The position numbers and the translations under genes are program-made. Positions 32,868 through 45,210 of a stretch of 64,000 nt of DNA are shown here, in pieces; the first letter of the stretch is position 1, and every line of letters starts with the position of its first letter. Below the pieces are notes generated by a model that saw nothing but the letters and a program-made list of their open reading frames with translations, ran no database searches and had not been told where the DNA came from. The DNA is from Stratiolaelaps scimitus (Eukaryota; Arthropoda; Arachnida; Mesostigmata; Laelapidae): positions 13,057,501-13,121,500 of the forward strand of contig JABWDB010000002.1 in NCBI GenBank assembly GCA_019614645.1. The letters run 5' to 3'.

Positions 32868-34524
32868 CTGCCGAGTGACCAGTTACGAGCGAGAAGCAGC
32901 TACATAGAGGCACACGAGGTTCTAGCCTCGAGTCTCGTAATTCTATCGGGAAGCGTGGACACAATAGGCCCGCAATGCTTTTAAGAGGATTCCATTGCGA
33001 ATCACCGAATCTATTGTAGCAGTAGTAGTGGCAGTCGTCATCGTAGACAAAGTTCCATCATTACAGGAGCGCATTCTCATCGCTCATTCTCTGATTGTGA
33101 GATTGTTCCTTTCTAGTGCCACCACAGAGGGACTACTTTGGCTCGCTCGCCTTATCTGCTTCGCTCTGTAAGGTGTTCTCAATGGCTATAGGAGTTCTTT
33201 TTTACAATGCTAAGTGCCAACTCAAGTGAGCGGTGACTACACAGTATGCGGGCCCTGAAACAGTTGTGTATATAATGAATTATCGGACTGATCCTCCCCG
33301 ACGCAGGTAGCAAAAGTTTGTACCGGCGACATTTTTTGCTTTTGCATTATTTGACAATATTGCGGTATTTCCCATCGGAACGATGCCAAATAGACGGGCA
33401 AAACAAAGAAATGGACTTTGACGACTTCCCGCATCTTGGAGTGAAGTGGGAACAAGTACAGGCGCTTACTTCTACTATATTGTAAATATGTGCAGATTAA
33501 CATTCGGCTATGAACAAAGGCGTATTGCTTTCTTAGAGTGGATAACATATTAAAGGACAAATGTGTTAAGCTGAGCCATTGGGATACGTTCCTGTATGAT
33601 ATTCGCACGCATGAGTACCGGCTACTGCAGCTGAGAAGAGCAGGATTTATATTTTGCTAGGCGCTGTAGAGAAATTCATTAAACGGTCTGAGTGAGCGGT
33701 ATAATTTTCTCTCGGAGCAATGTGTCTATTTGTTTCGTAAATTGTCCTACATCGAGCAGTAAGCGCGCAGACCTTGCAAGCCGTCTGCAGACAAATCAAG
33801 CCAAAGCTGGTGATGAACTCCTACTACATTGTTGAACGGCTGCTTAAGGAACTCATGCTGTCATTCGCGAACTCGCAGCAGGGTTTCTTAAGGAAATTGG
33901 AAAAAAGATTACTCACGAAACCAGCAACCAATGAGCCCTGAACTTTCCCCATCAGAGCTGTACTAGAGTAGTGCAGTTCGGCGGTGAAGAAGTGCTCTTG
34001 GGCTGTTTTTTGCCCACGGCGGGGACCTTATCGATCCTAGTGTTCTAAAAGGCTCTCAGCAGTTCATCACAAAGTATAACAAACATAATTATTTTTTTAT
34101 TCTTTTTTTTAACTTAATTAGTGAATTACTTTTACGCAATTTCAAGAGAAATATTTTCAAACAAGGAACCTGTGCGGTCTGTGTCGAAAGATAGTTCACG
34201 ATTGGTCTTTGTATTTCGTCACGGCTTCAAAACGACTCTGTGCGTTGCCGCAGATGTTAGCAGTATCGAGAACGACCGTGGTGGGTTGTAGGGTTTGCTT
34301 TTCGAAGGACAATTTATATGTTATTGATATATTTAGTAGGTAATTGTATTTAAACTGATGTTCACTACACATAACCATGTGTAATATGAAATGTGATTTT
34401 TAGACAGTCCGAAACCACCTAAAATTAATTTTATGAATTGTTCCGGGACAGTTCGGTTCTACGGCGGATAAACGTATTTTATCATGTATATCCATATCAA
34501 TATGACTACTCTGCTGTTCATTCC

Positions 34525-34589
34525 GCGAACGAACGTTTCTCCTTACGACGAACGTCTTCAACTCTACGGCGAACGAACGTTTCAACTTA
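34525..34589. repeat. Degenerate 21-22-bp tandem repeat, three units
   Basis: Units at 34525-34546, 34547-34567 and 34568-34589 share the core CGAACGAACGTTTC or CGAACGTCTTCAAC. A more diverged unit may precede them near 34457-34480. Confidence 0.7.
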
Positions 34590-35135
34590 TTGAAGGTCAC
34601 AAATTAATCACCTTCAGTTGATGTATGGTTGACAAATTCGAGGTGGATACAATTTGTGTACAACGTATATAAGTAAATCGCGCACACTGTTTGAATACAA
34701 AAAATCTACACAACAGGTACTATTATATAATACATATGAGATACGACAATACACAAGCATAATCTCATGGCATGTTCGAGGCTCATTTGTAGAAAATTCT
34801 ATTACCTGTATATGAGACGTATTCTCGGCGTGTTTATGTCATTGAAGACAAGCGCTTTTCAATCGGCACGAGTAGCAGTAGGCCACCTTTCGGTTGTGCC
34901 ATTTCGATTTGATTATTATTATTATTAAGGTAAATGGCATTATTTGAATCAGTCCCATGGCATTGTTTCATCAAAACGTCTGCTGCTCGTTCCCTATTAG
35001 GGTGACGTTTGTCACGCGGACCGTCAGGCCGATAGAGAACGGTAGAGAGACTCAATACTGCCTGATACTGATTAAAATATACGTAGGCACCAGAGGGTAG
35101 ACGCGCATTAAAGGTCTGTCCGACGTATTTCAAGC

Positions 35136-35152
35136 AGAGAGAGAGAGAGAGA
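35136..35152. repeat. (GA)n microsatellite
   Basis: Perfect GA run just outside the left edge of GC-rich block 8. Confidence 0.9.
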
Positions 35153-35514
35153 CCGATAGAAATGCTTAATAATGGGATGATAAACACACGCACCATTAAG
35201 AGCACTGCGGCGTGGCGTCGCCTTCTTTCGCATCGGGAACGTCGAGGGCATCGGCAGTATCCATCAGCCTCGCGATGGAGATGGGGCCGGCGGCGTCAGC
35301 CGATGCAGGCATGCTGTATTGTATTGGCTGGAGGAGGAGGGCTCGCGTCGAACGCAAAAGGTGATTGATGCTTCTCTCTTATCCCTCCCTGCGGCGACGA
35401 TTCGATGATAAGCTGAATCCCTGCTGGCGTTATGCCTCTGTGCTGAGGGGGGACATCGTGTCAATTTCTCTCGACTCGGTGATGATGGTGGTGGTGGAGG
35501 CGGCAGCCGCATCG

Positions 35515-35547
35515 GTAGCAGCAGTAGCAGCAGCATCAGCAGCAGCG
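35515..35547. repeat. Imperfect (AGC)n repeat
   Basis: About 11 AGC-like units with TAGC and ATC variants. Confidence 0.85.
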
Positions 35548-35571
35548 TTTTCTGTCACCCACGGTCTCACT

Positions 35572-35594
35572 GGTCGACTCGAGACGAGTCGACC
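35572..35594. repeat. Perfect 10-bp inverted repeat, 3-base loop
   Basis: GGTCGACTCG at 35572-35581 and its reverse complement at 35585-35594. It contains two SalI-type GTCGAC sites. Tight hairpin. Confidence 0.9.
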
Positions 35595-35995
35595 GAGTCT
35601 GGCCTCGAGCCGGCCCTTTGCCTCCCGTTGCCCCCTCACGGCGCCGTCCGCCGATGCTCCCGTGTACCTCAGTCAAAGGAGACACTTCGCAGGGACGGCA
35701 CAGACAAGCAGCCCGGCGGAAAGTCGAGAGAAAGTGTTAGGGGGGGTTTGGACTAACGCGGGACTGACGTCGCCGGCATCGGCGGTCCCGAGGCCCGCAG
35801 TCAGTTAGTGAGTCGGCCGGTCGTCGGTCGGTCGGTAGTCGCTCACTAGTCGCTGCGATGCTGATGGCGGGCGAAGACGTCGCGGCTGTCGTCGCGGCTA
35901 CACTACCGATTCAAATTCTATTTGTAAAATGAATGAATGAATTGCGGGACCGTGCGGCATGGGTCGACGGCGACAACGACAACCAGCTTCACGCT

Positions 35996-36012
35996 GCAGC
36001 AGCAGCAGCAGC
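35996..36012. repeat. (GCA)n microsatellite
   Basis: Five to six GCA units. Confidence 0.85.
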
Positions 36013-37663
36013 GTCGACGGCGGCGGCGTCACAGAAACTGGCGCGATGCTTACTGTCGCGGTCGTCTCAATGCCATCGTCGAATTCCGCCGTCACCGCTG
36101 CGGCTGCGCTTACGAGCGCGCTTGCACACCGGATGAAGAGTGCGAGCGAGGAAGGCCGGAGGGGTAGCAAGAGGCTGGCGATCCATTGTGACTCGCCCGC
36201 CTGGTCGTATCAACGAAAGCCACTGCATGGCTTCACCCCAGTCCCTCCCCGAATGGTCGGTCTCGCAGTCCCCAATAGTCAGCAACCGCGGCAACGAGAC
36301 CTCGGGTACCACCAACCCCCCCCCACCTCCGGCTAGCAGCTTCGCCGGCCGCATCCCCGGTGCGATATCCCGCTCAGCCTGTGCGAGCCTGGGCCCCGTA
36401 TTCTGTTAGATCGCAAAGGCCATGGAGCGAGTGAATGAATAAGTGAGGAAGCGGCGAGATGTCTGCCGAGTGCAGTAGCAGCGCCTGCGCTCGGCCGGGG
36501 GGAATTCCATAGAGGCAGTGGTGGTCGCCAGTGCCGCTGAGGAGGCGCGCTCGGTTCGACCGAACCACCCGGTCGTCTGAATCCACCCTCGCCCGCGTCC
36601 CTCTCATTCCATTCGAGTTGAAGAAGAGACACAGACGGGGACACTCCGCATCGCGTTTGATTCCCGTAGCCCATCGAGATCCATCGGCTTCCGATTTCGA
36701 GTGCGTTTCGTCTCGCACGCCCCATCCATTGCTAGGTCCACGTGCAGACCCCTACGCTTCATTTTCCCCGTCGGCCTGCCGCGACTCCATCTCGAACCCC
36801 GTGACTACTTCCACCCGCTAGCAACACGCGGCTCCACCCACACCGCAAGCGCTTTCAGACCGAGCGCTCTCGACATCGCAAGGGCTAACCGGTCACGGCA
36901 CGGTAGCGGCAGGCTAGTGAACAGAACGGGGTGAAAGGAACCTCTCGCGAAAAGGCAACGAGGAACAAGAGAGATGACGGTGCAGCGAGGTCGAGGCGGC
37001 CGACGCGCGGTTGTCGTCACCGGAAAGCTACCGCAACAACGATCCAACGCATAAGCGCGTTATGTGCGTGTGGCAGGAGACGAACAGGAGCTGAGCTGCG
37101 GGGCGTTCGTTGAGGACAGTGTATGCAGATGGACGCACAATGGACAAACACGGGAGGGGAGTGGTATACAAGAGTAACGGGGCATGGGGACTCGAATCGC
37201 GGAGGCAGCCCATTCGTTTATACATTTCTCTGAGGATAAGTACCTATTTCGAGTTGTATAGCGGGCTTCTCATTATCACCAAAATGAACTGGTTGTCCCC
37301 AGTGCCGATTGTGCTTCGCATAGTCTCCAGTCTCCCTTGGCGTTCTGCCTGAGGCCGCTCCTCCTCAAAATGAAGTCTATATCTCGACGTCACCTTCAAC
37401 GCCCCGACTTGAAACGGGCTGCGAACCATTGAAACTCGCTGTCTTAGTCTCTCCCCCGCTCTCGCTCTCCACTTGAGTCAGCTCCAACCGGGCCACAATT
37501 TATGGCATTGACGGCGCCGTGCTCTCACCAGTGACGTCGCTGACATCGAGCGACTACAACAGGCGTACACCGCCTGTCCTACCGCTGCCGTCAGTCGCCG
37601 TCGCCCGCTAGAAGGAAAAAAAACCGACGAAAAAAGCTGACTGGCCGATGGGCGCGCAAGTAG

Positions 37664-37693
37664 TAGCAGCAGCAGCAGCAGCAACAGCAGCAG
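37664..37693. repeat. (AGC)n repeat with AAC interruption
   Basis: About ten AGC-type units with one AAC change. Confidence 0.9.
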
Positions 37694-38720
37694 GAGCGGC
37701 AGAGAAAGAAACGACGCGGTCGCATATATCGCCCGCCGCTACGCCCCTGCGACTGCTAAAGCGCTCGGTGAGGGTCATGGCAGCGCTCAGACGCGAGACC
37801 ACGATGGGCTCTAGTCATGCCACTAGCTGGTAAGGAAGCCGGTCGCGTCGCTGGCTTGTTCGACTCGATCGATCGGCCGTCCCGAAGCTGCCGGTGTTTC
37901 GGCTGGCAGCCTGCTCCACTCTTTCCTGCGGATCGCGACCGGCCCACCCGGTCGGAGGACGGGGAGCACTGGAAGACGGCAGTAAGAGAGCGACAGCCAT
38001 GACTCCGTCGACGACAGCAGCGGTGGCACCAGGAGCAGAAGCCCGACACGGCGGAAGACGTTTGTGAGCTCACCCGACTCCCGGACGAAGTCATGGTTTT
38101 CCGTGCTCCCCAACCACCAATCGCCACCCGTCCCGAAGCCCATACCGAGCGCTGTCGGCCCAAGCCCTTGCCCACAGCACGCTTTGCTCGTCAGATGTCG
38201 ATCAAAGCGGCGTAACTCAGGCTGTTGCACCGCCTGAAACGTCGTTAGTGCCCAGTGTTCCGCTAAATGGCCGTGACTCGACAACGAGAAGAGGAGTCGG
38301 GGAAATTTAGCCGATAGATAGGTGGCTGAACTGGTGAATGTACGTATTGGCGGTAGTGGTAGTGGCGGTGATTGGTCCCTCGTCGGCTCGACGGTTCGCT
38401 CGTACCGACGTCACAGGCAGTGATTGAGCCGATATGCGCATAGGGTTCGCGCGATCATGGATGACACGATAGCTTCAGGATGTCTGCGGCTAGCGGACAA
38501 AAAGGATGGACGGGTAAATGCCAGACGGTGGCTCGGCCAGTCATTGGGTGGATCCGATGCAGGCCAATGAGACAGCATTTAGCCATCATCGTTGCGGTTA
38601 CGTGACACTATCGGTGCTCAGTACCTCCGCCTCATTGCTTCACTCACGAGGGGATCACTTTGGAGGTGAGTATGATTTTCAAATCAAGGCGCGCTGCGTG
38701 AACCTAATATCGTACAGAGC

Positions 38721-41700
38721 TATTGGTAGTAAATAGCTGTTTCTATGTTCGCAGGTTCCATAAAAGCACGTGTGTGCATCTGCTACAATTGTACCTACTA
38801 GTACAATATATTTAATACGGTTTACTGAACTAGCCCATAACTTCCCTATTTGTATCGAAATAACGGTATCTTTTTACTGTTAAATTTTATTATATTCTAT
38901 ATAGTATTTCATGTTGTATTGCAAATGAGATCAGCCGTCCTTCTATCCGAGTATGCTATTTGAGTTAAAAATGAGCCACGGTGCTGCTTACTTCTGCTGA
39001 TTGTTTTATATATGTTCGGACGATTGATCCTCATAACAAGGAATGACTAGCGCCAACACTGTATCGGCACGTCGATGGAAGCTTCCCGAAACCAGGCAGG
39101 CGTCTCGTTTCTTCCGTCAAGTTCCTGTGTGAGCAACGACACCCTAATTCAAAGTTGAAGATAGCGTCGAGGTACTCAATTTCAGTTCGTAGAAGAAGAC
39201 GCCTTCGGGCACGCCTCATAGCATACGCCCAGATAGAAAAAAAAAGAGGATCTGGACTCAGAGATGGGCATAAGAGTCGGCTGAGACGCCGGCCCCGGCG
39301 AGTTCAGTTCACGCACGGTTCGAAAGAGGAAAAGCAAAGGAAACGACAAAGCAGGAGAAAAGGAAGAACACTAGTTACTAGAAACCCTAGCTACGTAAAG
39401 CCCGGATGGTGGGACAATGTAGAGGAGAACAGGAGCTTTTGGGGACTGAACAGAACAAGAGGAAAGCAGAAGCGGCGGCAAAACGTACCAAAGGCCAGAG
39501 CAACGTGGCCAAGCTCCTGAGATCACCAACAGAGGCCGCCTCCCTACCTGTCCCGTATCTAAGCCACGATTTAGGCACGGTGCAGCGGTATGTTCGCAGG
39601 CCCGCACCAGTTCCGCCCACCTCGGGTGCACACGGACGTAACAACCTAAATAGAGAGTTCGTTTGCGTTGTCGAATTGATTTCAAACTAAACACTGAACT
39701 TGTTCATTGGCCACTGAAGTCCAACGCTCTCTCGGACTCCTGATTAGGTAGGTACTTTCGGTGTACCAATGTCAAACGGAATAACGTTCCACAAACGACA
39801 GGCGAACCCTTCAGAGTGCGGGGTGCTTGTGTGGCTGTGTGCGTCAGCGCCCCGCCGCATAGTCGTGCGCGATCATGTTCGACCTGAGAACGAGCACTTT
39901 GTGAAGGAGGGACAGAGCTAATGGCGTTAACGTGCGTTAAATGCCGCGGCCTGCCAACAAGGTCCGGTATTCGAAGCTGCTGAGTTGGCAACTGCAGTGA
40001 CTGCGAGTACACTCAGTATCCACGGATCTCGTGCCATCCAGTCAGATAGGAGCAGAAAGAGTCGGTTAACACCACACCGTGGAGTAAAGTGCGTACTAAG
40101 TGCGGTGGCGTATCCACGACATCAGCCTCCGACGCAGCACCGCTACCGCAGCTTTGCTTTGGAACGGATTTTCTCTGCTCACATGGCCTGTTCCCTTTGC
40201 CCGTGTGTCGCCTTGTGTATACAGTTCACCCCGCATATCACAGTTGTGACGAGAGTCGACTGTAAACAATGGGGACCAGCGCAGCCTTCTGCCGACGGGT
40301 CATCTGACTGACACGATTTTGTTGTCAGTGGCGTGCTTGTTTGTTCCTGCCTCGTTTGCATACACGTTTCAGATGAGGAGTAGGATTGAGTAGTGGGGGC
40401 CGCTCCGTAAACAAGATGATAAAAATTAGTATCTAACCTGGAGAATACTAACGGCATCGGTACAAATGTGTGGACGATTTCTCGCTCGGCTGCAAGCCTG
40501 CAGCAGTTCAACCTCTCACTGATTTTGTATAATCACAGTCACTCCTTTTTTGATCGTCATGTACTTAGAAGCCTACGCTTGCTAGATAGCATTCTCGATA
40601 CAGGGAATTATAGGAAGATATAGATGGATGCCCGGCCCGCTTGAAATCACCATCAACAGCTAGCTACTTGTATGGCGCAGAAAGTGGCCACGTGGGCCGC
40701 ACGATGTAATAATGACAATCGTCAATCGAAGGTTGTAACTTCTTTTTTTCCTTCCATGTTGCCACGGTACCACTAATCTTTCGTTCCAGCCTTGTGACCC
40801 GCACTTCGGTTGAATAACTCGATATAAATTCAAGTCTACATATGATGTCAGTGCGTCAATAACAGTTAAGCTTTTCTGGAACTAGCGATGATTAGCTCAC
40901 TCCCCTATGGCCAATCCCCGCGTACTGGCAGAGAGGGCGACACTGTGAGAATCTTAGGAAAGATAAACACGAGAGAAAGGATGGTGACTCCTGGAACGAC
41001 AGATAGCACGATGGCAAGAATCCTCCCAGACTCTGTGTGGGGCCGGTCGTCACAGACTCTCGTGCCTTCTGCTAACGGCAATCAGGTCGCTCTTTTAGTT
41101 TCGTGCGGGTGTGGGGATTCATTTATCCTTCCTTTATTCCTTTATCATTTATCCTTAATAAGATGAGAACCTTTAACGTAGGTATATGTTAGGTGTAAAT
41201 AAATGTTTACGCTTCTACAACATTACCACATGACTGCAATTGAAGTTCAATTTATTGACCTCCACCGTTCGTACATTCTTGCTGTTTGCATTCAGCTGCA
41301 TATGGCTACGTTAACCACTGCCGTCGGCGGTCCCTGATAAACCGGATTAACTGCGACCTGGATACCTCTTGTGGACAGCGAATTGATCTTCGTGATCAAC
41401 CCCGAAGATCATCCGCAACTCAGCACGTAATTTAGCAATGGGGTTGGCATTGTCAGCAAAGGTGGGCCTGCCATTAGGCATCCTGATAGGACCTCATGGC
41501 CGGCCCCTTTGAACAGGATGAAGCTAGCACTACCGTGAGCGTCGGCGGCGAGATGCTGCTCGCGGAACGCCCAAACGAATTTGGAATTAGCAACTTAGGG
41601 GTCGGCTTCGTTAGTCACCGTTAGTTAGCCAGAAGATCACAATGACGTGTTGGCCATGGCCACGCCGTGTCAACGGCATCCTAATCTCAAGAGCGAAAGG
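38721..41700. other. Mixed spacer, no gene recognised
   Basis: AT-rich to about 39.0 kb and intermediate after that. Opposed frames at 39155-39520 plus and 39371-39694 minus, and at 39985-40311 plus and 40179-40511 minus, are unsupported. A 48-codon minus frame at 41347-41493 is listed as a possible degenerate coding fragment. No repeat arrays stand out. Confidence 0.5.
41347..41493 (-). pseudogene. Possible degenerate coding fragment, unknown family
   Basis: Minus frame of 48 codons between stops, with mixed composition and motifs PTFADNANPIAKLRAELRM and GVDHEDQFAVHKRY. Just upstream on the same strand another frame (about 41580-41480) is open and overlaps it with an offset, as a frameshifted continuation would. 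This could be an old retroelement or gene relic. I cannot name the family, and chance is possible. Confidence 0.2.
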
Positions 41701-41731
41701 GGAGTTAAACGCGAGAGAGTCTAAGTCTGGC

Positions 41732-41760
41732 CTCCTCCTCCTGCTGCTGCTGTTGCTGCT
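41732..41760. repeat. (CTC)n-(CTG)n trinucleotide repeat
   Basis: Four CTC units run into about six CTG/TTG units at the left edge of GC-rich block 9. Confidence 0.85.
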
Positions 41761-41948
41761 ATTTGGCCCAGCCTTTCGTCTCAGTGCCGGTTAACCCCCA
41801 AAATATGCATTTTACCTGCTGTCCGGCCGTCCGACTGTCGGTCTTTCGGTGTATCCGTTCTCTCATCCGTCTGAGCGTCCTCATAATTACGTTGACGTCC
41901 ACAAGGATTTGGCGGTGGTCGGCCCGACTCTGCCGCTGGCCTACTGCA

Positions 41949-41966
41949 TCAGCAGCAGCAGCAGTA
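41949..41966. repeat. (CAG)n microsatellite
   Basis: Six CAG-type units with one TAG variant. Confidence 0.85.
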
Positions 41967-43483
41967 GCACTGGATGAACAGTGAGAGAAAATAAGCGGCA
42001 CGGCTGACGGAATAGAATAGGGGACAGGTGGGATGAGAGGAGCGTCGCGATGCCACGCGAATAGCACCAGCAGCAAAGCGACGTGGAGCCACCAGAGTAT
42101 CCGCCATCGCCGGCGGGGCAGAAACGCTGCTCTGCTGGTGCTGCTAGCGTTAGTCCTGTTGGCTTCATGGCGAAAGGGGAAAATGCGGATTGGCTGCCCA
42201 TAGGCGGTCATATGGGAAAGCCGAGAAGCGGTAGCGGCGGCGAACGTTGCGACCTAGCTAGCTACTGTTCAGCTGGTATGCTTGGTTTGCTTGGTTGTGG
42301 CTTGGCGCTGTGCTCGACTGGACAGGCTAACAGGCGATGGGTGATGCCGCCGGCTAACACAGCACACTACAGTCCTCGAGGCCGGGTGAGAATAAAGGTA
42401 GACAGACAGGGATAGAGATGGGACGAGGGCCGGGCGGCCTTTGTGACAGCGTTACGGCGCACATCGGGGTACGGAATCTTTTCGAGGTACGGCTGATGCC
42501 TGCATGAGCGAACGGAGGAGCTAAGGGGAAGACTAACCCTCATCTCATAAGCTTCATCATTAGCGAGCGGCGACTAGAGACAATAGCGACTATGGTGACA
42601 GCCGCCCACAGCAGCCATCAGCAGACGCGGTGCGTTCCTTCTAGTGGGTGGCTTCCAGCGTCGGTAGTGAAGAGCCCCCGGCTTGTCCATAGCCTCCATC
42701 CACCTCGTTTAGTAGCCGTTGCTATTGCTACAATGGCGAGTTACAATGCAAGAACCTGCGGCGCCTCTGCGAGCGGTCGAACTGACTAGAAGGCTACGGG
42801 AGATGCAGCACGATAGAAATGGTATGAGGAAGCAGTAGCAGGAGGCAGTTCGGTAGCGTAGCACCAAGATCCCGATCACCATCACACCCAGCCACCTCCG
42901 CCACGTCTGAAATGGACGTTGAAAGGAATTGTCTCTTCGTACCGCACACGCATATAACGGAGCTGCCCATAGTGATTTAGTCTGGGCTGGCCACAAGCCT
43001 GCCACCCTCGGGTTCCCTTCTTATTCATGCCTTTGCTCTCTTGCTTGAGCGACAACGACGCTATGCGATGCGACGCTCGTTGTGCTGTTAGTGAGCCTCA
43101 TTCTTGTTTGTCTCCTCTTTTTCTCTATAGGTAGATTCGGGATAGTTCCACACCTTCGTAATAACGCGAGACATTACCGGGCCGGAAAGGTAGGGGACAG
43201 AGTATAAAATCCCAGTAAAATAGGGAAGGAAGGACGGGGTCGCAAGGGGTCGGCTTTCCCTCTCACAACAATCTCTTTGTCTCTACCTCATCTCACTCAT
43301 TCTGTTGTCGTTGGCCTCTTGCCCAGCGACGCCACGATGAGCAAAGCTCACAAGGCAGGAGTCTATACTGACTATGAAAATGGCATATGTCCACGTTGCT
43401 GGTCCAATCTCGCCTCAATGAGGGGTTCGCTGGGGGAGCAGACAGGGCTTCTTCTGGTCTTCTCTCACCACGGACTCATTTTT

Positions 43484-43510
43484 TCTCTCTTTCTCTCTCT
43501 CTCTCTCCCT
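43484..43510. repeat. (CT)n microsatellite
   Basis: CT run with one TTT interruption. Confidence 0.9.
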
Positions 43511-43852
43511 CTGTGGCATCTCTTCTACTCACTTAGTTTCCTCTCCCACTGAATCTCTCTCGACGCGCTCCGTCGCACGAACGACATCGTCGTAAGGGCA
43601 TTACGGGAACGGTAACGCGCCAAGTAAATGAAGGGCGGCCGAAGCGAGCTCTCGCTCCGCTATGGCTTGTTTGCGCTCCGCTAATGGGAACAATTAACAG
43701 AAACATATTAAGCTCTCCCCCGTGCTCCGACACACACGCACGCAATGACTCTCTACAATATTCGCTTCGTTCCCTCCGTGTCCCTTTTTCTCTCGAATAC
43801 CGCTGCGTCACAGAAATCCCGACGGCCGAGGTGGGATGCGCGGGAGTAAGTT

Positions 43853-44506
43853 TTGCACTCTTCAACTCTTTTCGTCTTTTGCTGCTTATTCCTCTCTCTC
43901 TCTCTCCCTTCTCTCGCATCGTCTGCAGTCTCGCTTAAGCGACCCGGGCGGGGGTTACCAGTTGGCCTGTTCGACTCCGTTCTTGCCTGGCTGTCTGCCT
44001 ACGGAGTCTCTCTCCGCGACACCTCGTTCATGGCTTTGGCGTTCTCGCGCTCTGCCGCTTCACTCTCACGCATTGTCTTTGCTCAAGTCCGGACTTTTCC
44101 CGAGTTTTCCCGACACACGTACACACGGCCGCGAACCTATAGCTTCTGTTCACGCCCCCGCGCTGCCGTGGCCGCACTCTTTAATTTCGCTGGTTGGACT
44201 TACCTAGTCGTTGTTCCTTCAACGCGTGCTGTGCGTGTAACTCAGCTCTTCCTGCGTGCTCGGCTGCGCTGGGAGGAAACGGGAAGGCGGAGCGGGGGGC
44301 GGCGGTGGGTGCCGCGCCAGCCTCGTAATTATCAAGAAGCGAGTGGCGCCAAGCGCGACGACGTAGGGGGAATTTCGTTGCTCGGCTCGTGCGAGGAAGA
44401 TGAGACTTGCAAGCGCAGTGATAACAGGCTAACGCCGCCACCACCACCGTCGCCTAGGAAAAAGCGTAAGGAGCAGCACCGTACGAAAAAGGACTCCGCG
44501 CGGTGA
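43853..44506 (+). CDS. 217-codon open frame with signal-like start, doubtful
   Basis: The plus frame starts with a hydrophobic stretch (LFVFCCLFLSLSL) that resembles a signal peptide, continues Arg/Ser-rich, and ends with five Pro and a basic tail (RKKRKEQ). The hydrophobic start is largely the translation of a CT microsatellite (43890-43908), so the resemblance may be accidental. The candidate minus exon 44204-44268 lies on the opposite strand inside it. No family recognised. Confidence 0.13.
   Translation: MHSSTLFVFCCLFLSLSLPSLASSAVSLKRPGRGLPVGLFDSVLAWLSAYGVSLRDTSFMALAFSRSAASLSRIVFAQVRTFPEFSRHTYTRPRTYSFCSRPRAAVAALFNFAGWTYLVVVPSTRAVRVTQLFLRARLRWEETGRRSGGRRWVPRQPRNYQEASGAKRDDVGGISLLGSCEEDETCKRSDNRLTPPPPPSPRKKRKEQHRTKKDSAR
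43890..43908. repeat. (CT)n microsatellite
   Basis: Short CT run inside a longer pyrimidine tract. Confidence 0.85.
44204..44268 (-). CDS. Candidate internal exon, unknown product
   Basis: Minus-strand 65-bp segment with a very pyrimidine-rich acceptor (CCTTCCCGTTTCCTCCCAG, down to 44269) and a consensus donor GTAAGT (44203-44198). Read as one base, 21 codons and one base it is open and Ala/Glu/His-rich (motif AELHAQHALKEQ), probably helical. It accepts the CC left by candidate first exon 51872-51897 and passes G to 32780-32867. These are the best paired splice borders I found in a GC-rich block. No family recognised. Confidence 0.2.
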
Positions 44507-44543
44507 TGCGGACGAGGACGAACCGCTCTCCTAGCCACCATCG

Positions 44544-44562
44544 TCTCTTTCTCTCTCTCTCT
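44544..44562. repeat. (CT)n microsatellite
   Basis: CT run with one TTT interruption near the right edge of GC-rich block 9. Confidence 0.85.
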
Positions 44563-45172
44563 AAGAACGAGAACGAAGAGATGGAGATGACGCCGGACTT
44601 AGAGCAGGACGCGTGGTGGACAGCAAAAGCGAATGTGGATGGCTTTGGAGGGAAGAAAGGCCGGGCATGGAGTCTGCGCACGAGTCGTAATATACATGAA
44701 CGAACACCTTTGTAGTTCCTAGCAGCTTCCGCCAATAGGACGGGATCAAGGCCCGCCCTCTCTAGCCCGACAATAAAAGGAAAAGTCGACGATGGTCATG
44801 ATGAAATTTAGGAATAGCACCGTTTTTCGTGTTCATTACCAGAAGGCCTATACCATCGGTGTATAAGGTGCTTCCGCGCAAAGGGGGATAGCTCCAATGC
44901 AAGTGCAATGGGCTGTTTTGAGCGGAAGTACTTCACATGCACATATATTATTGTATGAAGACGATCCTGTTGTAACTACAGTTCGCAGCCTACGTGTGCA
45001 GGTCACTGGAATACAACTTTGCACATGGTAGTCACTGTACCTAATTTAACTCAAGCTACAGGTAAGTCTAGCGAACATGTATCGTTGGATCGAAATACAT
45101 GTGTTGATAGGCTTTTTTTTTGCAGGGATATGCGAGATATCATATGCAAAATATTTCCCCGCATACTTGATG

Positions 45173-45210
45173 CTATATATATATAATATATATACATACA
45201 TACATATACA
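45173..45210. repeat. (TA)n and (TACA)n microsatellite
   Basis: TA run with one interruption passing into TACA units. Confidence 0.9.

Larger units (their letters stand above)
31861..35190. other. AT-rich spacer with candidate minus exon
   Basis: AT-rich DNA with a long TA run, a 22-bp degenerate tandem repeat near 34.5 kb, and the candidate minus exon 32780-32867. Another minus segment, 33957-33917, sits between GTACAG and GTGAGT but is only 41 bp. Open frames at 33237-33608 (minus, 123 codons) and 34834-35205 (minus, 123 codons) match nothing known. Confidence 0.45.
35191..38720. other. GC-rich low-complexity block 8
   Basis: GC-rich block with several AGC arrays (35515-35547, 35996-36012, 37664-37693) and GGT/GTCGGTCGG runs near 35465-35500 and 35815-35835. 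Frames on opposite strands overlap throughout (for example 35365-35808 plus with 35430-35639 minus; 37756-38284 minus with 37817-38002 plus). None resembles a known protein. Confidence 0.45.
41701..44780. other. GC-rich block 9 with CT-rich tracts
   Basis: GC-rich block whose plus strand is markedly pyrimidine-rich at 43.2-44.2 kb and more purine-rich at 44.25-44.7 kb. It holds three CT runs and AGC/CTG runs. One 217-codon plus frame and one candidate minus exon are listed. Opposed frames 41759-42211 minus and 42083-42415 plus are not supported. Confidence 0.45.

Noticed and set aside
33768..33941. Plus frame of 57 codons with a helical-looking translation, and an opposing 41-bp minus segment between AG and GT
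   Set aside because: The two readings exclude each other and both are short. Neither has further support.
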